Source: Persicaria tinctoria (lineage: Eukaryota > Streptophyta > Magnoliopsida > Caryophyllales > Polygonaceae). From it: DNA of 64,000 nucleotides. Position numbers and translations under genes: made by a program. Each line of letters starts with the position of its first letter. Position 1 is the first letter of the stretch. The stretch is from positions 95,882,519 to 95,946,518 of the forward strand of contig JBANSL010000002.1 in the NCBI GenBank assembly GCA_037127255.1, in the 5' to 3' direction. A model generated the notes under the pieces. That model had not been told where the DNA came from. It made no database searches and worked only from the letters and a program-made list of their open reading frames with translations. Shown here piece after piece: positions 36,110-44,524 of the stretch.

Positions 36110-36830
36110 AAAAATAGTTTTTTCCAGAACGGTTTATAAAAATAAATGAAAACACTTTAAAAGAAAAATGTGTTCCCTCTAGTTAAATTTGGTTTTGGGA
36201 AGACAATTTTCTTATAAAACTGTGTTCGTTTTATTTTTTTTAAGCACGCTTTACATGAAAACTGAGCTAATTATTCCTTTAGAAAAAAACAAGAACGGTT
36301 CTATACAAAAGCGTGTTGATTTTAGTTAAAGTTGGTTTTGGGAACACACTTGTAAAATGAAACCGTGTTCGTTTTGAATTATTTTTAAGCACGCTTCACA
36401 CAAAAACCGGACTTAGTAGTTTTTAGAAATAAACGAGAACGACTTTATAGAAAAGTGTGTTCGTTTTAGTTAAATCTGATTTTGGGAACACACTTTGAGA
36501 ATTAAACTGTGTTCATTGTAATTTTTTTAAGCACGCTTTAAACAAAAACCGGGTTAAATACTTTTTTACAAATAAATGAGAACGGTTTTATAGCAAAGCG
36601 TGTTTGTTTTAGTCAAATCTGGTTTTGGGAACACACTTTGAAAATTAAACCGTGTTCGTTTTGAGTTTTTTTAAGCACGCTTTACACGAAAACCGGTCTT
36701 TAATATTTTTTTAGAAATAAACGAGAACGGTTTTATGGAAAAGTGTGTTGCTTATAGTTGAATTTGGGGTTGGGAATACACTTTTAATATAAAACCGTTC
36801 TTAAAATAAAAAAACAAACACGCTTGTCAA
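36110..36830 (+). repeat. About 143-bp subterminal tandem repeats of the CACTA element
   Basis: About five units, each containing a GAACGGTTTTATA-like start, TGGTTTTGGGAACACACTT, CCGTGTTCGTTTT and AAGCACGCTTTACA. The AAGCACGCT motif recurs at 36,242, 36,387, 36,529 and 36,673, giving periods of 145, 142 and 144 bp. CACTA elements usually carry short subterminal transposase-binding motifs. Here the unit is unusually long. Confidence 0.85.
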
Positions 36831-36881
36831 AAACCGTACCCAATTTACCGTGCTCCATCCCCTATATTTGTACTAGTGATT

Positions 36882-37343
36882 ATAAGCTCACTAGCTGGGT
36901 AACCCTAGCTCTAGTAAGTTAAGGATTGAAATTTACACTAATTTACTCTACAGTAAAGTAACCCGATTAGGGATTGAGATCGTCTAGTCCACAATCACGG
37001 TCCATTTTATGGTCCGTATCGGGTGATTGGTTGTGCAGAGTTATTTTATTATTTTTCTTAATAAATAAAAAAAGCACTCATAAGTAATAAAAGTCAAAGG
37101 CTTAGGCAAGTGGAAACGAGAATGAATAAGAGACATAGATAGGAAACAAATATAGACCATCAAGGGCTATGATTTCTCAGACTCTCCCAAACATTTATAA
37201 TAGTATGCAATATAGATTGCCAAACAAAGAGTGGAACTCATAGGAGATACTTAAACTAATGTAGTATTTCTAAACAACATCGTAGTAAAAATTCGGGCAA
37301 ACTAAAAGTAAGATGAAAATGCTCCAAAAAAACTTAAATTAAG
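36882..37343. other. Intergenic DNA
   Basis: AT-rich sequence with nothing recognised. Confidence 0.45.
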
Positions 37344-37869
37344 AAGGTTCAGAGTGATCAACATGATTGGCTTGTCCTTTTTAAGGAAGATGGAAATGAT
37401 AGTGTTCAATAATAAATGTTAAAAAGATTTTCATGCAATGTTGGATATATGAAGATGGAGAGCATTTGCATATAACCAAGTTCATATTGGGTGGCTAACC
37501 ATATGAATTCACTATCTCTATGATTGTGCACTATATGATGTTCAAACAGATCTTTTTAAAGATCATGAAAATCGATGATGAAATGAGTATAAAAGTGACC
37601 CATTGATGCCCTATCAATTCTCCTTTACCATTAAAAAAACACCTTTGTTTTAAACCTCCTTAATATCCCTACCTTTTAACTACATAATCATAGAGACAGT
37701 GAATTCATATGGTTTGCCACTCAATATCAACTTGGCTATAAGCAAATGCTCTTTCAATGTATATCCAAATTAGCATAAAAATCCTTTAACATTTATTATT
37801 AAACCCTATTATTTCCATCTTTTTTAAAAATAAGAAGCTAACTATGTTGATCACTCCGAACCTCTTCAT
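37344..37869. mobile_element. Foldback element with roughly 190-bp arms
   Basis: 37,344-37,530 and 37,675-37,869 are diverged inverted copies around a loop of about 145 bp. The outer tips are AAGGTTCAGAGTGATCAAC and its complement GTTGATCACTCCGAACCT. The same tip motif recurs at 38,008-38,026 and 39,478-39,495. No TSD was identified. The RNA would form a long imperfect hairpin. Confidence 0.7.
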
Positions 37870-38001
37870 GAGAAAATGACTTTTGGTGGCAAAGTTTTCA
37901 CGCCATCCCTTATCCTTCGCCACACTTGCATTTCCTATCATATCGCCACACTTACATTTCCCGCCAAATATATTTTTGATTCCATTTTGAAGATCATTTT
38001 C

Positions 38002-38334
38002 TAATGAAGAGGTTCGGAGTGATCAAATGTGAAAGGAAATATGTTTTTCAAATGTGAAAAGAAATGATGTGAAGAAGAGAGTAATGGAAGTTGATGAGGT
38101 TGAGAGAACAATCCTGCTTTTTATTATTCAGAAGGTGATTCTCCCGACAATTAATTTTTACTTGAGCAGTAAAAAAACAAATATACCTTAATGAATCCCT
38201 CCTCTACTGCTGACTCAAGCACTCGCTTGTAACCACATGTCCACCGATGCATCGGCAATTCAGTAATCATCCATCTATTTCTATTTCTATCTATCTTATC
38301 AATTACCCCCTCAACTATATAAGTTTGCGTTGTT
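38002..38334 (-). repeat. Duplicated block A, copy 1, with an exon-like frame
   Basis: Matches 39,471-39,803 at a constant offset of 1,469 bp with no visible net indel. On the minus strand both copies keep an open frame containing NRNRWMITEL, then HRWT, then YKRVLES and VEEG. The frame ends at AAG|GTATAT, a plausible splice donor. I do not recognise the protein. Base differences include both silent and replacement changes. Confidence 0.75.
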
Positions 38335-38862
38335 TATCTTTAAACAATCACATTAAACAATAGAAATAATTCAAATCAATATGCGCTTATCTTTAACAAA
38401 TAATTAATTTATAAACCAAATTTATTCAAATATTTCTCACTTACCAATTAATTTATAAACCAAATTTATACAAATATTAGATCCATTATACATTTATACA
38501 TATTGGTTTGTTTAGCTATAAAATAATTTTATTTTATGAAAAAAATTAGGAAAAGAATAAAATTCGTATAAAAAATTGGGAAGATCGCGGATAATAAGAC
38601 TAGTTATTATAAAAGGTGAATCAATTACAACTTGTAAGCAGACTGGTTTATGATGAATTGAACACAAATTTGGAGATTATCCACCAATTTCCTAGTGCAA
38701 GATACTTGCAATCAGTGGTTTTCCTAGGTTTCAAACATAAGAACCCAAACATATTTCAAACATGATAAATGCGAAAGATTGAGTCATTGAGATAACCATG
38801 CATGATGTCAACATAAACATTGTTAGGCAGAAATCAAAGCATGATTGAATTATTAAGATTAC
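38335..38862. other. Non-coding DNA downstream of the phytocyanin exon
   Basis: If the phytocyanin gene were whole, its second exon should lie here or further left on the minus strand. I searched for the copper-site pattern (H-N-V, then Y-x-x-C) and did not see it. The sequence is AT-rich. Confidence 0.45.
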
Positions 38863-39013
38863 CTAACGAATCGCCAACCGATACTCTAGTCAAGTGGGAC
38901 CAAAGGTGCAGATCGGAAGCTGGCGCCCATCCGTGACGATCACCGACTCTGTGTGCAGTGCCATCAGCCGAAGAAACCATCAGCAGCAAGGTGATAACCA
39001 TGATCACCGCCAT
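38863..39013 (-). pseudogene. Phytocyanin (plastocyanin-like) first exon, orphan
   Basis: From the ATG at 39,013 the exon encodes a secretion signal (MAVIMVITLLLMVSSADG) and then the start of a phytocyanin domain: HRVGDRHGW, then LWSHLTRVSVGDSL. In the family this reads H-x-VG-x3-GW, then W-x6-F-x-VGD-x-L. It ends at TTAG|GTAATC, a good donor at the position where phytocyanin genes usually have their intron. No second exon with the remaining copper ligands is visible downstream, so this is a fragment or a gene split by rearrangement. Intact phytocyanins are secreted, often GPI-anchored, copper or copper-less proteins of the plant cell surface. Confidence 0.6.
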
Positions 39014-39120
39014 CACTAGAGTTGGAACAAATTAGTTGTTAAAAAACCCCAAAATATCAAAAAAAAAAAAACTTAACTTCAACAGGAGAAAACTAACTCA
39101 AATTGGTAAGCTGCCAGAGC

Positions 39121-39239
39121 AACCAAAATCAATCAAATTGAAGTAGGAAAGAGGCCCATGAACAAGTCCACACTCATCCTAATTTAAAAAATGCGACTTC
39201 CATGGTCCCTCACCTGTAGATTGTGCCTGCATTTGCTTC
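39121..39239 (-). repeat. Duplicated block B, copy 1
   Basis: Nearly identical to 39,352-39,470 (119 bp, offset 231). On the minus strand the stretch 39,300-39,200 reads as an exon-like frame with FVKILLNRWFPGKG, ending at ACAG|GTGAGG. The protein is not recognised. Confidence 0.7.
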
Positions 39240-39351
39240 GATGGGGAACCTTTCCCAGGAAACCAACGGTTGAGCAGGATTTTCACGAATGGTTCAGCTG
39301 GAAAGAAGAAATATAAAGTAAGGCTAAATATGCGAGTTCAGAGGTAATTCA

Positions 39352-39470
39352 AACCAAAATCAATCAAATTGAAGTAGGAAAGAGGCACATGAACAAGTCC
39401 ACACTCATCCTAATTTGAAAAATGCGACTTCCATGGTCCTTCACCTGTAGATTGTGCCTGCATTTGCTTC
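39352..39470 (-). repeat. Duplicated block B, copy 2
   Basis: Second copy of the 119-bp block. It abuts block A copy 2 with no spacer (junction 39,470/39,471), unlike block B copy 1. Confidence 0.75.
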
Positions 39471-39803
39471 TAATGATGAGGTTCGGAGTGATCAAATGTG
39501 AAAGGAAATATGTTTTTCAAATGTGAAAAGAAATGATGTGAAGAAGAAAGTAATGGAAGTTGATGAGGTTGAGAGAACAATCCTGCTTTTTATTATTCAG
39601 AAGGTGATTCTCCCAACTATTAATTTTTACTTGAGCAGTAAAAAAACAAATATACCTTAATCAATCCCTCCTCTACTGTTGACTCAAGCACTCGCTTGTA
39701 ATCATCTGTCCACCGATGCACCGACAATTCAGTAATCATCCATCTGTTTCTGTTTTCATCTATCTTCTCAATTACCCCCTTAACTGTATAAGTTTGCGTT
39801 GTT
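39471..39803 (-). repeat. Duplicated block A, copy 2, with an exon-like frame
   Basis: Second copy of the 333-bp block. Its minus-strand frame is open from about 39,833 and carries the same NRNRWMITEL and YKRVLES motifs as copy 1, with several replacements (for example HRWTDD against HRWTCG). Confidence 0.75.
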
Positions 39804-39836
39804 GATTTCTCAATGCTTCCACCGAAACCTCTATAA

Positions 39837-40195
39837 GACTAACTCCAATGGTTAAGTGTGCAAATGTACATATTTCCACAAGGTGTTTAAAAATGCACAT
39901 CACTTTTTGATGTTTTACTCCATTGGTTAAATGTGCATTTTATACACACCTATCTCTAAGTAAATATAATTAAATTAAAAAGGAAAAGAAAAAATTTAAA
40001 AACAACCAATAGAAATGACTTTACTTTAGTGAAAAGTGACAAAAAGGTTTTGCACATTGGGGAGGTGATGTGCTTATATTTGAGCACTTTGTGTGCAAAT
40101 GTACACATTTTAAACACTCAAAAGTAATCATTGGAGCACAATTTGCATCAAAATGTGCATATTTAAACATTTGCACCATACCATTGGAGTTAGTC
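39837..40195. mobile_element. MITE with 15-bp perfect terminal inverted repeats
   Basis: GACTAACTCCAATGG at 39,837-39,851 is mirrored by CCATTGGAGTTAGTC at 40,181-40,195. Internal inverted motifs around TGTGCAAATGTACA continue the symmetry. Flanking TAA and AAA suggest a 3-bp Harbinger-type target, but they do not match exactly. Confidence 0.7.
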
Positions 40196-40254
40196 AAACA
40201 TGGATCCATTGGCTGCAAGGTCTTATTGTTGTCAAGCATACCCCTAATTAGACA

Positions 40255-40440
40255 TGGCCACGGGTCAAAAACCCGAGGGTACGACCCTAACCCTGACCCG
40301 GGGTTCCAACGGGTTGGCGGGTTCGGGCCACCCGGCGGGTCGACGGGTCGGCGGGTCGGAGTGGCGGGTCGGCCACGTGACAACAAACCAGGTACCCAAC
40401 ATGTTTTGCGGGTCGACCCGTCGGGTCAACTATTTTTTTT
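40255..40440. repeat. GGGTC/GGCGGGTCGG-rich degenerate repeat
   Basis: Runs of GGGTCG-type motifs in one orientation with CCCGA motifs at the left edge. They resemble the subterminal region of a hAT-type element. Only one possible end is visible, so I list it as a repeat, not as a complete element. Confidence 0.5.
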
Positions 40441-40737
40441 TAAAAAAAATGGTTTTAAAAATAAAATAAAACTCAACTCAAGTCTTTCACCACACTTTCG
40501 AAACGGAAAGATTTAAGGTTGACAAAACATGACATGTGGGAAGATATATATATTCATTCCACTACATCATTTCATCACACTTTAGATGTGAGAAAGAAAA
40601 GGTTGGATTGCTGGAATGACAAGTAGGGGTATGAGGATCTATATATAGAGAAAATAGAGGTAGATAGCACACTTTCGATGTGGGACAGAAATATGTGATA
40701 TGAAAGAAATTGTGAGAAATTGATGTTTCGACGAATC

Positions 40738-40857
40738 AAATTATATGATATAAAATGTAATGTAATTAAAGTCTTTATATTATATGGTGGAATATAATGT
40801 AATTTAAGTCTTTGGATTATATGATGTAACATATAATATAATTAAAGTGTTTACCTT
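40738..40857 (+). repeat. Three diverged tandem repeats of about 40 bp
   Basis: A unit of the form ATTATATGATRTAAxATRTAATxTAATTxAAGTCTTT occurs three times in succession. AT-rich and non-coding. Confidence 0.65.
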
Positions 40858-40944
40858 TTAGGATTTAATGAAATGAATAACACATGGTGATGAAACATCA
40901 TGATACAATATATCAAGGTATGTTGGATTAATCTTTATATTTAA

Positions 40945-41635
40945 TTTAATTAAGGGTAATTTACAGAAAACCACCCCTTAAATATTGGTCTTTTCACTTA
41001 ACCACCCCTTAAATTTGAAATTACAGTAAACCACCCCTTAAATGATTTCCATTAACAAATCACCACCCATCACCAATTTACATTATATTTTCGTTTAATA
41101 AATTATATTTTTAACATTTTTCAACTTAAAATATGCGTTTAATTATTTTAATTGTGAATAATAACCTATTTATTAAAGGTTATTTATAATTTTTCTCCAA
41201 AGGTTAATTATTGAAATACAATTTTTAAAATATAAATAAATAATTTTAATATTATTTTTAACTATATAAATGGAAATTATTATTTATAATCATATTATAC
41301 TTAAAAAATATTTTAAATAATGTTTACAAAATTATTTTAAGACATAAACCGGAAGATATTTCTAAGTTATATTAATAAGTTTTTTTTAAAAATGATATCT
41401 ATAAAAATCCAACCCCTTAAATTCAAATTTTAAATATATTTATACATAAATTTTGAGTTTAAAAATATTAAAATATAATATATCTAAGAATGACTTGACA
41501 AAAATAGACCAAGGGTGGTGATTGTTAATGAAAAGCATTTAAGGGGTGGTTTACTGTAATTTCAAGTTTAAGGGGTGGTTAAGTGAAAAGACCAACATTT
41601 AAGGGGTGGTTTTCTATAAATTTCCCTTTAATTAA
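40945..41635. mobile_element. Mutator-like MITE with 9-bp TSD
   Basis: The body is 40,954-41,626, starting GGGTAATTTACAGAAAACC and ending with the inverted version GGTTTTCTATAAATTTCCC. TTTAATTAA stands at 40,945-40,953 and 41,627-41,635. The arms carry three inverted pairs of an ACCACCCCTTAAAT motif, the same motif as in the element at 1,391-1,858. It is non-coding. Confidence 0.88.
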
Positions 41636-41676
41636 TAGTTGTGTTGGTCCATTAATCAATCATAAGTGCTTTATTT

Positions 41677-41978
41677 AGTGGTTCGCAAAATTATTTCAGG
41701 TATAAATAAATATTGAAAAAAATTTTAAAAAATATTTTTAGATTCTATACCCTTATATTGATATGTTTATAAAACTTTATTATGAAAATTCACATTTTAA
41801 AAATATAGATAATTAAATATCGATTATTTTAGAAATTATTTTTTATTATTTTTTAAAACGTGAATTTTCATAATAAAATTTTGCAAACATATCAATATAA
41901 GAGCAAAGAATCTAAAAATATTATTTTTTAATTTTTTTCAATGTTTATTTATATCCGAAATAATTTTGTGAACCACCA
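41677..41978. mobile_element. Foldback MITE
   Basis: GTGGTTCGCAAAATTATTT at the left is mirrored by AAATAATTTTGTGAACCAC at the right, and the inverted similarity continues for about 125 bp per arm. The element starts about 40 bp from the Mutator-like MITE. No TSD was fixed. Confidence 0.7.
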
Positions 41979-42017
41979 AAGGGACTACGAAGTGGACCAG
42001 AGCATCTTGCTCCATCA

Positions 42018-42357
42018 TTAGAGCTCGTTTGGTTTGACGTGGAAATTGAAATTCCCGGGAACTTAATTCCCATAAAGTTAAAATCATGGGAATTCTAAAA
42101 ATATGTTTAGTTGATTTTTTTATTCTAGGAGATTAAATGAAGGAATTGAAAATTTTCAAGTTAAAAACGGTGAAAGTTGAACTTACCTAGAGGGACTCGG
42201 TAAGTGAACTTCCTCCAAATTGAAGGAATTTAACTTTATAAAAAGTTGAATTTCTGGGTTTTTAAAATTTAAAAATGTCAACCAAACTCAGATTTGTTCC
42301 CTACTTTCCGAGGCTTTCCACTTTCTGAATTTTCTAATGGCTAACCAAACAAGACCC
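42018..42357. mobile_element. MITE with GAGCTCGTTTGGTTT termini
   Basis: Begins GAGCTCGTTTGGTTTGACG and ends CTAACCAAACAAGACC. The interior is rich in inverted GGGAATTC / GAATTCCC motifs. It is homologous to 51,229-51,581, which has better preserved ends. Borders are approximate. Confidence 0.65.
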
Positions 42358-43030
42358 ACATGTATACTACTGTAATATACTATATAGATCTAAGAAACTT
42401 AAAATGTATACGAGTTTGATGGTTCTGTTAAAATTTACATAGAATAGTCATTTTATAGATCTCAAAGTTTGATGATGTCAAAGACATATATATTGACTTT
42501 GCAATGTATACTTATCTTAGCATGGTTGTGACTCATTAATGTATCTTGTAGACGAGTTGTAGTACAGTATATATGATATGATGATAATCATGATATGTTA
42601 TGAATCAATGTGAAAAAATGAAGAGAGTAAAGAATACTATAAGGTGTCATGTGATGATTCATTGGGAAAAAGCAACACATTATTAATTATAATATTGCAT
42701 TTTAAGATCTTAAAACAGAGGGTATTAACTCAAACCACGTCTGAAAAGGAGAAATTAAAAAATGGCTGGCTTTTGAGAGTGGAATCCACATTTGCCTACC
42801 AAAGTATTTAATGCCAGAAATTGATCTTTACTTAACACCCACTTTAACTGTGTCATGTGTGAAGTTTGGTTAGGATTTGTGTTCCCTTTCATCAATTTGG
42901 GACTTGTTTTATGGGGTATGGCATATCCTTTTACATTTGTGGGTAATACTCATAGGTCTTCGGTTCGAACCCCAGAATAACTGCTCTTTATTTACCTATT
43001 CAAGGCATACCCTTTTACAATGTTGTTTGC
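42358..43030. other. Intergenic DNA with a weak SINE-like B-box
   Basis: CGGTTCGAACCCC at 42,961-42,973 matches an RNA polymerase III B-box, but the A-box is poor and no tRNA fold is evident. No gene is recognised. Confidence 0.4.
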
Positions 43031-43032
43031 TA

Positions 43033-43241
43033 CTCTCTTCGTTCATTAATAAGTGTCGTTTGACTTTTCGACATATTTTTTAAATAGCTAAAAACTATAT
43101 AAAATATTATTATTTTATAAATAACTAATATGTATAAAATTATAAAAAAATCAATTTAAAACTTTATATTTTATATAGTTTTTAACTCTTTAAAAAACGT
43201 GCAAAAAAAGTCAAAAATCACTTATTTCTGAACGGAGGTAG
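43033..43241. mobile_element. Stowaway-type MITE
   Basis: Starts CTCTCTTCGTTCATTAATAAG and ends CTTATTTCTGAACGGAGGTAG, with TA at 43,031-43,032 and 43,242-43,243. More diverged at its tips than the other copies, so probably older. Confidence 0.8.
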
Positions 43242-43499
43242 TATAATTTTTCAGATCAATATTAATGCTTTTTTTTGGTAAGGAATATTAATGTTTTTAT
43301 ATATGTTAGAAATATCAACTACTTTGACTATTTTGAATTAAATTCTATAAAATAGTAATTTGTTGAAATAATGTTATACTTCGTATTTTTTTTTAAATCT
43401 TAGTCCAGTCGATCGACATTGCTACTATATATCTAGATTGGAAACGTGCGGCTCATTTAATTGGCTGACCCTGATCATATTCACAAGCAACTCCAAGTT

Positions 43500-43566
43500 T
43501 TCAACCAGATTCGAACTTCAAATTTCTTAGTATGTGGGATGTAGCTCCACAACTATTAGACTAACT
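43500..43566 (-). repeat. SINE-like tRNA-derived sequence
   Basis: On the minus strand TAGTCTAATAGT (revcomp of 43,552-43,563) acts as an A-box candidate, and GTTCGAATC (revcomp of 43,508-43,516) follows as B-box about 36 nt later. Confidence 0.45.
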
Positions 43567-43684
43567 TGTGATTGGTTAAAAAAAAAGGTTAATAGTATTT
43601 CATAGAGTTTTGATTTCTATAAAGAAAAACCTATACTTTAAGACGGAGGGATATAGGGTTATCCGATTAATAAGGAGTATATAT

Positions 43685-43740
43685 CATAAGCACGGAACTA
43701 GAGGTGAGCCATAAGCACGGAACTAGAGGTGAGGTGAGCC
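43685..43740 (+). repeat. Short tandem duplication of 25 bp
   Basis: CATAAGCACGGAACTAGAGG and the next five bases occur twice in succession. A further GAGGT is repeated at the end of the second copy. Confidence 0.85.
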
Positions 43741-44123
43741 GTAATTTATTCCAGCTCATCATATCGTGGAATTTTTAATTTCTTTTAAAATGTGGACAAT
43801 TTTAGACTTCTGGTAATGAAAATTATCCATTTATTTATTATATTAAAGGTTTCATTGATTAAGAATTACCTGTCTATCACAATTGTATGAAAAATATGTG
43901 TTGACTCACCGGGTCAACATGTTTTGACCCTAAAATTCTCGAAAATCATTCGAATTTAGGTCATTTTCAGGTCCCAGATTTAAAACATCAAGCTCAAATC
44001 CAAAAATTTGTTAAACATTCGGACCGAGTTATATTTTAATATAGGTCTACGAGAAGTCGAGAATTGTGCGTATAACAAGCCGATTCGTAAATCATACAGT
44101 GAATAGCATAAAAATCTATGAGA

Positions 44124-44524
44124 GCGGATATTAGGGGTACGTTATTCGAGCCAAACGAGTCGAGCCCGACATGTTCAAGCTTGGTTCATTTAGTAAACGA
44201 GCTCGAGCCGAGCCGAGCCCAATTTTTAAACGAGCTTTCTTTTTTTGTTCAAGCTTGGCTTGTTTTAGTAAGTGAACGAGTTCGAGCCGAGCTTTTTTCG
44301 AGCTCTAAGTCGTTTTACTTGTTCATAAGCTATTAACTTAAAGGAAACTATATAAATTCCATAAAATTCAAGCTATTCGAGCCTAAATCGAACGAGCCGA
44401 GCTTTCAACCGAGCTTAAAATGATGTTCAAGCTCGGCTTGTTTAGATAAGTGAGCGAGCTCGAGTCGAGCTTTTTCCGAGCCGAGCTCGAACTGTTCAGC
44501 TCATGTAACAGCCCTAGCGGATAT
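44124..44524. mobile_element. hAT-type MITE with 8-bp TSD
   Basis: The body is 44,132-44,516, starting TAGGGGTACGTTA and ending TGTAACAGCCCTA. GCGGATAT stands at 44,124-44,131 and 44,517-44,524. The interior consists of CGAGCTCGAGCCGAGC-type motifs in both orientations. A related but older copy lies at 32,483-32,806, and a possible one at 52,575-52,920. Confidence 0.85.

Larger units (their letters stand above)
35572..36881. mobile_element. Non-autonomous CACTA element with 3-bp TSD
   Basis: The body is 35,575-36,878, starting CACTAGTACAAAA and ending TTTGTACTAGTG. ATT stands at both ends (35,572-35,574 and 36,879-36,881), the 3-bp duplication typical of CACTA (En/Spm) elements. At 1,304 bp it has no transposase frame. 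Most of the interior is tandem repeats, and a SINE-like piece and a TA microsatellite are nested within. Confidence 0.9.

Noticed and set aside
36110..36830. CRISPR-like or centromeric satellite array
   Set aside because: The repeats are long, diverged and contiguous without unique spacers, and they lie inside clear CACTA ends, so they are element-internal tandem repeats.
40021..40516. Overlapping frames of 121 and 148 codons on opposite strands
   Set aside because: They span the right part of a MITE and a GGGTC-rich repeat, and the composition is repeat-driven.
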